DNA of 64,000 bases from Phytophthora sp. 'mugwort'. Taxonomy: Eukaryota > Oomycota > Peronosporomycetes > Peronosporales > Peronosporaceae. A model generated the notes under the pieces. It had not been told where the DNA came from, did not search any database, and saw only the letters and a list, made by a program, of their open reading frames with translations. Location of the stretch: contig JAUCEF010000018.1 in NCBI GenBank assembly GCA_033558025.1, forward strand, positions 1,674,001 through 1,738,000. Reading direction: 5' to 3'. Below, in pieces: positions 21,540 through 31,784 of this stretch (positions are counted from its first letter, which is position 1; each line of letters opens with the position of its first letter). The position numbers were made by a program, and so were the translations under genes.

Positions 21540-22960
21540 CGTTAGCCGTTGGGGAGATTGGCGGTGATGCCAGTCGTCATCTGATACGGGATGCAAGCCT
21601 TTTGCCTGACGCGGTTGATCGCCACGAGGACTGCAAGGTCGCCGATGGACAAATTATTGCGGTGACCGAGAAGGGGACTGTGCCACCACATCATGCTCGT
21701 GGCCATCAGGTGCTGCGTGCTGCTGCTGATGGCCACGAGCATGATGTGGTGGTAAGCGACGTATCCTACGCGGCTGAACCCGCGCAAAAACTTGTTGTCC
21801 TATTGCAAGCTTGAAGAGAAGGGTATGGCGCTGATGCACGAGAATAATCGCCGCTATCTCAAGCACGTTGTCGACGGGGCATGCGCGTTCGAAGTGAACA
21901 AGCTCAACGATGTCTTGGTGGTGAGCACGGTCGGCACGAGCACGCGCGTGGGAAGGAGTAGCGTCGTGAACGCGGCGCTCCAGTCTTCAGAGACAGATAT
22001 TACCCATGACAGCGCGATCAAGTGCACGCGGATGGAGTTACACGCGCGTCGGGCACCTCAGATACGACACAGTGGAAACCATGGCTAATGCCTACGGGTC
22101 CGGCATCGAACTCACCGACCGCACCCGAGTAAACGGCTTGGCGTGCGCACAGGGTAAGCAGTCCAAGAATGTGCAGTCCAAGAAGGATTCAGGCAAGCAC
22201 TAACCCATTGACTGGATTGGAGGTGTAATTTGCAGTGACCTCAAAGGTTCGATGACCCCTGTTGATCGAAACTGCAACCAGTACATGGTCAACTTCATCG
22301 ACCACAATACCAATTACTGCAGGGTATTCGTGGCAAGGAGGAATGATCAAGCAGCCAAGATGTTTGAGAATTTCCTGGTGTACTTCGAACGCAGGTTCAA
22401 CTGCAAAGTGCACGTACTTCGAACGGATGGAGGTGGCGAGTATCGAAATGTGGCTCAGTTCTGTCAGTCAAACGGCATCGTGCGCCAAGTAAGTGAAGCG
22501 AAGAATCAAGCCTCAAACAGTAAAGCGGAGCGCATGCATAGGACGGTGCTTAACATGACACGATCTATGATCTTCGCCAATGGACTTGCGCTGCATTTAT
22601 GGGGAGACGACGTTCAATACGCGGCGTACATCCTGGACAGGCTGACCAACGCCAACCCGAATCGAACTTCGCCACTTGAGATGCTGGCAGGCGACAAACC
22701 TCAGCTGACAGATATCGCAGCCCATGCACGGCATTTCGTGATCCGGGGAAGGCGACTTGGAAGCCAAGAGCCGAAGTCGGTACGATCGTGGGGAAAACGA
22801 CAAGACCAAGGGTACAAGTATACTTGCCTCGGGATTGCGTCGTCACTCAACACGTGCAAAGCATCGAGACTCTCGACATTGCTGGCAACATGCAGTTGCC
22901 AGCTCAACTACGCAGAGAAGATCCCGAATTGGACCATACGCTCTTGGAGCAAGAGATAAA
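21540..22960 (+). pseudogene. Copia protease and integrase region, broken
   Basis: A protease remnant near 21560-21640 (GGDASRHLIRDASLL, with the expected DSG triplet changed to GGD). A pre-integrase zinc-binding remnant lies near 22020-22190 (VGHLRYDTVE...CAQGKQSKN). The integrase core spans about 22220-22640 with ICSDLKG, LRTDGGGEYRN and SKAERMHRT for the D, D and E residues. Several stops and frame changes interrupt it. The frame continues to about 23335 with NYTEAMRSSPSRNWRQAM, the normal lead into reverse transcriptase, where the inverted part begins. Confidence 0.8.
21683..21752. repeat. Perfect 27-bp inverted repeat inside the Copia protease region
   Basis: The arms 21683-21709 and 21726-21752 are exact reverse complements with a 16-bp loop. 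The second arm fits the expected protein frame (DGHEHDVVVSDVSYA), while the first looks like an inserted inverted copy of it. Confidence 0.92.
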
Positions 22961-23341
22961 TGCTCAACGGAAGGAGCAGCGAGGAGGTATCCAGCACGGC
23001 AAGAAGGAGACAAGACGCGGAAGAGAGCTGGGCAGAAGGCTACAAAGTCGAAGCACGGCTCGACGATACATAAGTAGCTGCTTCTGTCCCAGTAACCGGG
23101 GGTGCGCCAGCGGAAACAACGACGCCTGAGCATCCTGGACCCTCGCGTATGCAAACTCGCAATATGGGGAGCGAAAATGGACCAGTGGCCATTGTCAGCG
23201 TCGCATCTGACCCCCGGAACTACACGGAAGCGATGCGGTCGTCGCCCTCACGCAACTGGCGCCAGGCAATGGTCGACGAGATAAGGCACTGACGAAAAAG
23301 GCACCTAGGAGCTCGTGGTGAACGTTCCGGACGTCAAACTG

Positions 23342-24033
23342 ATTACTCCAAGTCCGAGTCGGAGCAAGAGTTCCTGAATAGCTTGACCATGCTCGATCGG
23401 GTATCCGTGCTCCTCGTCGTATGAGATAGCCATACCCGAGAAAAAATTCGACATAATCCCGAGGCTCTTCACGTCCAGTACGGCCATGTCACTAAAAAGA
23501 CTTGTCGACATTCGCCTCCGTAGATCCCGTCACGAGAAAATCGTCAACATAGAGGCCGACCAGTGTCAGGTCTGCACCAGTGCCTTTTCTGTAGATGCAT
23601 GAATCTGTGTAGCACTGCTCAAAGTTAAGCCGGAGCAGGGTGTCGCGCAAGTGGTGTGCCCACAGACGCCTGGCCTGCTTGAATCCGTATAAACTATTGC
23701 ACAGACGCAGCGCCACTGCATTGTGCCTGTTACTCCGAGATTCGCAAGCGTCGAGGCATCAATTTCTATGCCTTGCGGGACGTGAAGAAGGATCTCCAGA
23801 TTCTGTTCCTTGTCGGCTTTAACATATGCGCTAGGAATGTCGCCATGCCGAGCCGGCACGCGGAGTTTCCTTGACAGCGCAAGAATTAACTTGTCCAACA
23901 ACATTTCCAACGCAGCGCTGAACGTGTCCGTGTAGTGGACGCCATATTCTTGTTCATTGCCGCAGGCTACCAGTCTAGCCTTGAATCGTTCGAGGGTCCC
24001 ATCGGCGAGCTTTTGTTTTGAACACCCACCGGA
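23342..24033 (-). pseudogene. Copia reverse transcriptase segment, inverted
   Basis: On the minus strand it starts with WVFKTK near 24030 and continues through ERFKARLVACGNEQEYGVHY, HVPQGIEID, LYGFKQARRLW and the catalytic YVDD (GLYVDDFLVTG near 23550). It ends in QAIQELLLRLGLG near 23350. It lies exactly where reverse transcriptase belongs but in the opposite orientation to gag and integrase. Frameshifts are present. Confidence 0.85.
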
Positions 24034-24630
24034 CGTCGATGTGTTTGGCTTTGCCCGATGAGTCTTCGCCTTCAATTTGTTTAATCGCCTTATCAACGTG
24101 CAGAATCATCGGATTTTGCACCGGGACATCAAGCTCTCCGAGCAGCTCGCACTGGCCAAGGGGCTCACTCGCCACTTGTGAGCCGGCTACAAACGCAGCC
24201 TCCACAGTCGAAAGTGCGACGCTGGTCTGCCTTTTTGCAGAGCCAGCCCACGACCATCCCGTCCACGCGCAGCATACCGCCGCTAACGGACTTCCGGTCC
24301 GTGTGATCAGCAGCGTAGTCCGCATCACTATATCCTTCGAGCCTCACGCCCACCTCTTGTTCAGCAGATGTCTCGCATTCCATTCAGAACTTTAGATCAA
24401 TCGTCTCCTTTAAGTAGAGATCAATCGTCTCCTTTAAGTAACGGGCAATTCTCTTCGCACGACGCCAGTCTCTTTCTCGCGGAGCATGCGCCTGCGCGTT
24501 ACCCGGTGCACCGCGAAAGCGATGTCTGGTATCGTGCACCTTGCGATCCACAATAGAGTGACAACAAGCGACTGGAAAAGAGTGACAGTTGGCGCACCGG
24601 ACGGCGTAATCGTCGTCGAGTACTGAGTCA
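24034..24630 (-). pseudogene. Copia connection and RNase H segment, inverted
   Basis: On the minus strand it begins with VLDDDYAVRCANCHS near 24625, passes RRAKRIARYLKETIDL and the RNase H core YSDADYAADHTDRKSVSGG, and ends with SGKAKHIDVR at about 24035. It then runs straight into the start of reverse transcriptase, so on this strand RNase H precedes RT. The plus strand resumes at about 24634 with MRADLLTKAFPASRLDE, the normal end of RNase H. A 24-bp tandem duplication lies at 24394-24441. Confidence 0.85.
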
Positions 24631-24732
24631 CGAATGATGCGGGCCGACTTACTGACTAAAGCGTTTCCTGCATCACGACTTGACGAATTGCATGGCCTCG
24701 CTTCACTCAAGTGAGGATGACACGGGAAGGAG

Positions 24733-24954
24733 TGTTGAAGAGGTGTGTAGGCTTCAGTAGTTACTGAACGATCGGCTAGTCGCGACGCCTGGTATAGGTA
24801 ACGGATGTAGGCACAGGGACACCTAGGTAACGGCCGTAGGAATGCACAAAGGGCACTTAGGTAACGGACGCGAGCGGCAGCATTGCTCTGCTTGCGCTCT
24901 AAATCTACTCAGTTCCAATCTAACCCAGGTCTGCACAAACAACTCCATTCAACA
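24733..24954 (+). repeat. 3' LTR of the Copia element
   Basis: 222 bp and similar to the 5' LTR, with about 25 extra bp from one more copy of a GGTAACGG..GTAGG repeat unit. Followed by the target duplication GCTCT. Confidence 0.9.
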
Positions 24955-25269
24955 GCTCTATCGTTTGCTGGACACAACAGAAAACGGCGGTTCTTCGACA
25001 GCACGCCGCACACAGAAACAGGAGCTGCACAGCATGGTCGTCGACGTGTCCGTTAACCCGCGCATTGTGCCCCGCGTGGACGGCATGCATCGAGCGTTAA
25101 GGCGTCGACGATCCCATGGACAAGGAGAAGGGCTTGTTGCACTGCTGCGTGTGGATCAGCACCCGGAAGACCAGGAAGTATTTACTGGTGCACGGCAAGC
25201 ACGCCGTAAATCAGTTCGAGGAGGCCGCCATTTCGATGACCAGGCACGCGAGATAACCGTCATCGGCAC

Positions 25270-25725
25270 GAGGCGCTGCCGCTCGCCAGATACGCACGCT
25301 CGCGAACGGCGGAGCGCAAGCGCATGACGTCGACTAGGTTCCTGCGCAAGGGCTGAACTCCAGATTTGCGTGGTGCGTCCGCCTACTTAGTCCAACTAAT
25401 ATTTAGGATTGAAGTAAGAGCCAGCAGACTCAGTGTGCAGAGCCATCATGGAAACTGCCGGATTTACCTCTAGGACTGAGCAGCACAGCAGCTATCCAGA
25501 AGGCGATCGACGCCGATTGAGCTGCAGTGGATCAGTACAACGAACCCACTGAGCGTCTTTTTAAGAGGGCCTGAACAGGTGACATCAATTTCGAGCTCTA
25601 AACTTACAGCCCTTCTAGGCAAAATGACGTGCCTATCGTCTGCTACGCCCTCCAACAGCAGATTGCCTAGGATCTCGATTTGGGGAACTTCAAATTGAGA
25701 GTGTACCAACATGAGCCAGTCGTGC
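25270..25725 (+). pseudogene. Decayed copy of pyruvate dehydrogenase kinase exons 2-4
   Basis: Pieces match the intact kinase at 41222-43000. LPLARQIRTLANGG and FLRK..LNSRFA (about 25280-25370) correspond to exon 2. An intron-like stretch ends in GTGCAG at about 25441. PDLPLGLSSTAAIQKAID (25455-25510) and ELQWISTTNP correspond to exon 3, and VPIVCYALQQQIA (about 25630-25670) to exon 4. Stops and frameshifts break every part. Because intron positions are kept, it came from DNA duplication and not from a retrocopy. Same strand as the intact gene, 16 kb upstream. Confidence 0.75.
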
Positions 25726-26530
25726 GACTTTACGCTCGACGCTGAATGCAGGCCGACCGCTTCGAGACGTAACTTTTTTGTGAGTTTATGTGCTTGTACT
25801 GTATTGAATCATATTGCTTCGGAGGAGTGGGAGAAGGCGGTCTTTAGGCCGGCGGGGAGAAAGCAGAAGTGCTGGTCTCCCCGACCAAACTGCTCTCAGC
25901 CAGATGCTTGGTTAAGGCAGCCCCTTTATTAATTGGTACCCCTTCTGATCCGATAATGCTAATGATGATTATACCGTACTATCTGATACGCTCTCCTCCA
26001 AAGAGAATAACAGTCGTTACTGCTATGTAAAGACAATATCATATCGTCTTCAACATCTTACCACAGGAGTCGGCGCTCTTGTTGCAGCTTGGAGAAACGG
26101 GCTGCGGTTGCACCCTTCTTGCTCTCATAAAACAACTCAACTGATCAAGCAAAAGTCCAGTCCTTCAGTCCAGTCCTTCAGTCCGTCCAAACCGCTGTCC
26201 CACACGCCGTCGCTCTCCGATCGTTCCTGTGCTCGCTTGCACTGCTCCGGCAGCGCCGAGGCCCTGCGATGGTGAGACCACGACAGAATGCTCCGCCATC
26301 CGGCGGTAACCGATCGTCCCGCCCTCGACTATCAGCTCGTGTGTCGCTGCGGCTCCGCGTTGATCCGCAGCAAACTGCTTCGCCTCGGCGCCAGCACGTC
26401 TGGTTGATCACCGACCACATGGACGACCCGGTGCGCGCGCACTCGCGCTACTTCGTCCAGTATATCGTCGGTCCTGGTCGCGTCAAGGTCAGCTGTGCGG
26501 TGTGCTCGATACTCTCAAAGACGGGTTCTC
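25726..26530. other. Region without a supported gene
   Basis: Contains a short tandem repeat of GTCCAGTCCTTCA (about 26152-26180) and an open stretch at 26269-26541 that I cannot assign. It may hold further retroelement remnants. Confidence 0.4.
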
Positions 26531-26636
26531 AGGCTACTTGACTCTAGTCGATGACTTCAAGTGGCTTGGTGCGGGATGAACCTTCGCTGAATACTGCTTG
26601 TCCCGCGAAGATCCCTTCGCGCTGGCAATGGGCGAC
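26530..26636 (-). pseudogene. 3' remainder of the Gypsy-2 polyprotein, left of the nested element
   Basis: On the minus strand the sequence continues the Gypsy-2 chromodomain-tail frame (RRVA, then HCQREGIFAGQAVFSEGSS) that was interrupted by Gypsy-1. The GCGAC duplication marks the break. Confidence 0.6.
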
Positions 26637-27035
26637 TGCAGCGGGGCTGCGTAGCGTAGTGCGTCAGAGGAAGACGTATGACTCTCCAGAGTCTTAACTG
26701 TGGTTCTCCTAACCCCTAAGGTCTCCACAAAAGCTTAGATCACTCTAGTTATACCACTAGAGACTCAAAGAGTCAGTATTCCTAAAGCTAGGACGGTACT
26801 CTCTTTGATGCAAATACTGAACTGTTATTTGTTTGCTTAGCTGCGGCAAAGCCGCCTGTGGTGTAAATGTATGACTCTAACTATCTACTATAGTTAAACC
26901 TAGTCAAATGCATCTCGAGTGGTCCTGTGGCCACGTACTGAAATCCTGTTAATCCAAGTGGTACCAAGTACCACTTGCTACAAGGTGACATGTAGCATGG
27001 CTTCACTTCGTGCCACCTTCGTGTAACCCGTTACA
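26637..27035 (-). repeat. 3' LTR of Gypsy-1 (minus orientation)
   Basis: Reads TGTAACGGG...GCTGCA on the minus strand. Directly upstream on that strand is the purine-rich AGTGGGGGAGAG (27036-27047), the likely polypurine tract. Confidence 0.93.
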
Positions 27036-27829
27036 CTCTCCCCCACTAAACTGTGGACACACTGCATCCAAGAGGGTCTGATTGTATCAATCTCAAAAGG
27101 CCAGGAACCTTCTGCTCCAAGAGCGTTTCACTGTCCGTTCCACATCGAGTATTCGCAATCAGATGTCCACAGCCAATTGGTTTTTTGGCCTCCCTCGTTC
27201 GCCTCGCGACAACAGCTCTCGCCGCGGACTAAGCCCCTCTGTGTCTCCGACGCCTTCGTCATCCTCGTCATCCCGTCCGGGAGAAGTCTCTGACTGCGCG
27301 CCACCCGTACTGTCGAGGCTCTCACTGCTTGAGTATCACTCAGCGCACAATCGCCTATACGTTCAGAAGACATGAGTGACGGCGGCGAGAAGCCGCTGGA
27401 AGCAGTGCCCCTGTGCGCTTTGCGCGAGACGCCATCCTTGACGACCTTGAGGAAGGTGAAGAGGAGGTCGACTACACTGAGTTCGTGACCGGTAGCATCC
27501 CTGTCCGCTCGCCGAGCCCGCGCCGCCAACTGCGCGCTCCGAATCCCTTCGAGCTCTCGACTCCACGAGCCTTGCGCAATGTATGATCCCATGGGATCTG
27601 GTGTCGTCATCGATCCTTTGGACAAAGTCCAGGAGCAACAGCTTGCCGCTGATCCGCAGCTCTCGCGCTCGGTGCTCCTACTGTCACAGCTAGCGGTTCT
27701 CACGTACGTGAGGCCGCCCCTCTCCAAGGCCAGAGTGGCAGCACTGCTGCTGGCCTTGCCCCCCAGCCGCTATTGCCGGGAAGCGCCAGGCGAGTGACGC
27801 CTCGGTCGCTGGTCCTCGGGGCGCTCCTG

Positions 27830-28000
27830 GTGTGTCGATCGAACGCGTCCACGACGTCAGGGCAATCTTGCCGGACGGGAACCTCGTACTCCCAAGAGTT
27901 CTGTGAGTGAGGATAACCCCTCCACTTCACAAATATTGGGTACGACTCTGGCGACGACGCCGCGCCACTAAGCGCTCCACATGATAGTGGGCTGTTCCCT
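27830..28000 (-). pseudogene. Gypsy-1 chromodomain
   Basis: On the minus strand VERLVARRRQSRTQYL is followed, after a one-base frame change, by VKWRGYPHSQNSWEYEV. This is the chromodomain core of chromovirus integrases, which steers insertion to particular chromatin. It explains the minus-strand reading of this area. Confidence 0.75.
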
Positions 28001-28329
28001 GATCATCGAGCAACGGCGATGGTGGTCGATGACCCGCTGGATCCTCGCGCTGCGAGTTGCGGTGATCTGCTAGCGGTCGAGAGGCGGGTGCATACCCTGC
28101 ATGACTCGCTGCAGTGGGCGACGAGTCACCGCGACCTTCTCGCCGACGAGATCGATGCCGTGCATCATCGGATCGACTGATTTCATCTCCTGCCTCGGTT
28201 CCAACTGCCTGGAGCTCCTGGAGCAGTCCTCTGCTCGTCGCTTCGAAGAGCTGGACCGTTTGCTCGCTGAGCTACGTGGTCAGTTGGACCTTCTCGTGCA
28301 CCTCCAGCGCTTCAGCCAACCACCGGCTG

Positions 28330-28500
28330 TGGCTCCAAGGCCTCCGCGCTCATCCAAGCCGGGTCCCGATATGGCTTAAGGAAGCGTATGTAAAACATGG
28401 GGTGTGTATGCATCTTTTCGGAAGATTGAGCGTGTACGCAAGGCTCTTCCTGGCCACGACCTTAAAAGGTCCGATGAAGCGCGGGCGCAACTTAGTCTAA
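28330..28500 (-). pseudogene. Gypsy-1 integrase C-terminal (GPY/F-like) segment
   Basis: Minus-strand pieces FIGPFKVVARKSLAYTLNLP and HTPCF.. (for the usual HPVFYV) and FLKPYRDPAW are the end of Gypsy integrase. They link the catalytic core to the chromodomain. Confidence 0.65.
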
Positions 28501-29262
28501 TGGGAGAGGTTCAAGTCTTTTATCTGCCTCCTCAGTTGAAAAATACTGTGAGCTTACTGGTAAGGCCGCTGTCGCCATCTCTGCTCACTCAACTCACCTC
28601 GGCGACCTCTGCTCAGTCGCAAGGTCCTCAGTTATTAAATTGCACAGGTAGATCCTTGCTCCCATGCTGCCGAAAGCTGCGCAACGCTCCGGCTGCTAGT
28701 GAAGGAGGAGGCCATCGCGCTGAGGCGCAGATACAGAAGTTACTCAATCATCTCCTTAGACCACACGAACCTCTTGCGTTTGGTTTGGGTCGAGGGAGCC
28801 ACGGTCTTCTCCGGGGGTCGAAGGAGCGCTGGCGCCGACGGATGCGGCCCCGCTGCTCATTTCGACCGTCCTGTTTCGCGAATGATTGCGTCCAGTCAAA
28901 ACACTAGGTGGTATAGTGTATCACGGCACTTTACGGGGTCTAAGAGGTTGATTGTCCGGTGCCACCTCATTTGGTCTCTCTATTAGTTGCTTTCCACAGA
29001 GGTGATTTCAACAGACTTGAATCTTTATCTAAAGACCGCAGACACTGCATGTGTAAGTAGTTTTTTAGCGTTTAATAAAACTTTGTCACCGACCGTAAAC
29101 ACTTCTTTGTTGCTTCTGCCGTTAGCATCAGCCTGTTCCATTGAGCATCTTGGCTTTCAGCCATCACATCGCGTATTTGTCGTAAGATACTCACACGCGT
29201 AGACACGAACGTGTCAACTTGCTTGCGAATCGGAGCTAGGCTGATATCATCTAGCCCATCGG

Positions 29263-30133
29263 CTACCCCCCACTAAGCCCAGAACCACGGAGTGGCGGCG
29301 CCAGCGGGACGCGAGGGTGTGTGAGACCGATCAAGTAGAACGGGGTTAAGCCTGTCGAGGCATGCACCGCATTGTTCAATGCAGACTCAACGAGTGGGAG
29401 CATGGCGCTCCATTGCCTGGGTCTGTCCGCACAGACACTCCGAAGCATGTCTTCGACAACGCGATTCATGCGTTCCGCCTGACCATCGGCCTGCGGATGG
29501 TCCGTTGTGGACATGACGAGTCAGTGCCGAGCACCTTAAAAAGCGACGTCCAAAACTTACCCGTGAAACGGGGATCTCGATCCGAGACAATTGTCTCTGG
29601 CAGACTATGCTGTCGAAAGCACGATCCATGAACAGCATGGCTGTTCCTTCTCCATCGATAGAGTCCGGCACCACCGTTAAACGAGCCATCTTGCTTAATC
29701 GGTCGACAAAGACCATGATGCCCATGTTGCCCACCGTATTCCGTGGCAGGCCAAATATAAAGTCCATACGCATGGATTGCCAACACCCTGTGGGTACAGG
29801 CAAGTTGGCCAACGGCGCAGCCGAGTGTGGCGAGGTTTTAACCCGTTGACACGTTTCACACGTGCGTACATACATACTGACCCATTTGTAAAGCTTTTGC
29901 CACCGGTAATGGGAGCTCACCGAGCGGTAGGACTTTTCTCGACCGAGATGGCCGCCAAGTGGGGGTATCATGTGCATTATAGAGGATACGATACTTGAGA
30001 TCGTCTTCGTGAGGAACCACGACACGTGGGGTGTCTTCTGGACCAGTACTGTAGTACAATAGGCCATCATCGAGAGTGTATCGACGCAGCAGCGCGCGCA
30101 ACCGCGCTGACAGCTTAATGTATGAGTTAGCAA
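29263..30133 (-). pseudogene. Gypsy-1 integrase core
   Basis: An HHCC zinc-binding region (LGGHLGREKSYRSVSSHY, then CETCQR) is followed by MRMDFIFGLP (first Asp). The core ends at STTDHPQADGQAERMNRV (catalytic Glu), reached only after a frameshift near 29514. FYLIGLTHPRVPL-type sequence follows. Confidence 0.85.
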
Positions 30134-30184
30134 ACTCCGCGCTTCCTAGCGCATGTAGCAGAGCTACGCAGGACTCGTCACGCG

Positions 30185-30680
30185 CTACGCAGCGCAGATC
30201 AAGTCTGTCACAGACGAAGTCACCGTCGTGACGTGAGCGATCTCATAGTCAGCTCTGCGTGATAACACATCGGCCAAGACGTTCTGCCTTCCAGGCTTGT
30301 ACTTCATCTCGAAGTTGTACTCCGCAAGGAAGGAGAGCCAACGGGCCATTCTAAGAGAGATGAGGCGACTGCGTCGCAGTGCGTAGCGACGCATGATAAG
30401 TGTAGATCACAAACGGCTTGGAGCTGAGCAGGTGAACCCTGAATTTGACGAGCGCATACTGCATCGCAAGTAGCTCTTTGTCACGAACTGGATAGTTCTT
30501 CTCAGCAGCCGTACGCAGGCGAGATTCAAACGCGATCACGCGTTCACGCCCTTCAGCGTCTGCTTGCAACAAAGCACTGCCGACGGCGAAGTCCGACGCG
30601 CCACAGACGACACTGAAAGGATGATCGGGATCTGGCAACGCCAGGATCGGCGCCTGAAGCAGATCCTCCTTATTGGCTTC
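30185..30680 (-). pseudogene. Gypsy-1 RNase H
   Basis: Minus-strand DHPFSVVCGASDFAVGSALL, then NYPVRDKELLAMQYALVKFR and MKYKPGRQNVLADVLSRR. This is the Ty3/Gypsy RNase H. A stop separates it from the reverse transcriptase. Confidence 0.85.
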
Positions 30681-30689
30681 AAAAGCCGC

Positions 30690-31300
30690 TTAATTTCCGG
30701 TATCCCAACACCAGCCCACATCCTTTTTAAAGAGATTGGACAGTGGCCTTGCCACCTCAGCATAGTTCTTGCTGTACGTGTGCAAGTAATTAGCCAGGCC
30801 AAGCCACTTCCGTAAGTTTTTGTGGTGCTTTGGAACCGACCAGTCTACAATAGCCTTGACCTTAGCGGGATCCGCTCGAACGCATCGCTTCCCAATGAAG
30901 CATCCCAGAAAGGGTATCTCTTCGGCAGCAGAAGACACACTTGTCAATGTTGGCATACAACGTGTGTGTATATATGCACTCGAGCACCGCTCGGAGGTGC
31001 TCAATATGGTTCTTCATCAGTCTTTCCGTGCTTCGTACAACTGTGGACGAATGTGTCGTCGAAGTATGTCTGAGCATACGCCCTGTGGGGCCTGAACAGT
31101 TGCGTAACAAGACGATTGAGCGTCGCAGGGCGTTCGACAGCCCTTGGGCATTACTAGCCACTCCCAGAGCATACCGCTCGGAGTGCTGACCGCTGTAAGC
31201 GGAATATCGCTTGCTCGCATGAGCAATTGATAGCGTGGAGACTTGTTCTCGCGCACTATACCAGCGTCAATGACGTCGCACTGTTGTCGGGGCAATGGCC
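30690..31300 (-). pseudogene. Gypsy-1 reverse transcriptase with internal deletion
   Basis: Starts KYCLTRQWPLPRQQCDVIDA, reaches IVRENKSPR and then jumps to YQLLMRASDIPLTAVSTPSG. About 60 residues that should lie between, including motif A with the first catalytic Asp, are missing. The YFDD motif (AQTYFDDTFVHS) is still present in another frame near 31050. The enzyme cannot be active. Confidence 0.8.
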
Positions 31301-31784
31301 ACTGCCTTGTCAGGCAATATTTGGTTCCAGGAACCAGGCCAACTCATGACGTACACCTCGATCCTGAGGTAGCCTCGTGGGAGGTTCTTTCGAGACCACG
31401 TATTGATGCTCTTCACAGAAGGGTAGTACGGATCCAAGGGGCCTTGAGGATCGAGGATCCTGCCCGCACATTCAGCGCCTTCTTGCTGTCCTCAAGGACT
31501 GCTTTATCCAAAAGCGACGACGAGTTTAACTCCTCCTCAGGTCGTAGAATGGCCAACTCGGCTAACTCGCCGCCTTCAAGGCGTCGCCGAACTCGGCAAT
31601 GTCTCGTCCAGCTCCAACAGAGCGTTCGCAGTGGGCATAGTCTCTCTCTAGACCGATGTCGCCATCGACTTCTCCTGTCACTCCGTTGACGACTATATAT
31701 AGCTGCTCGCTATTACCAGGAGTCTCTTCACTCGTCATGCTAGACGCATCAGACGCCCTGCGTCTCATGGAGAGGTCCTAAGGG

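Larger units (their letters stand above)
20106..24959 (+). mobile_element. Ty1/Copia LTR retrotransposon, rearranged and inactive
   Basis: LTRs at 20111-20307 and 24733-24954 begin TGTTGAAGAG and end TTCAACA. A 5-bp target duplication GCTCT flanks them (20106-20110 and 24955-24959). The internal order on the plus strand is gag, protease and integrase, as in Copia, but the reverse transcriptase and RNase H that should follow are on the minus strand. The coding parts carry many frameshifts and stops. A purine-rich tract (ACGGGAAGGAG, about 24722-24732) just before the 3' LTR is the likely polypurine tract. Confidence 0.93.

Noticed and set aside
27960..28380. Plus-strand coiled-coil-like frames antisense to Gypsy-1 (for example around FEELDRLLAELRGQLDLL)
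   Set aside because: Considered as an extra antisense gene because similar frames lie in Gypsy-3. The minus strand here is the linker between integrase and chromodomain of the polyprotein, so the plus-strand frames are more simply shadows.
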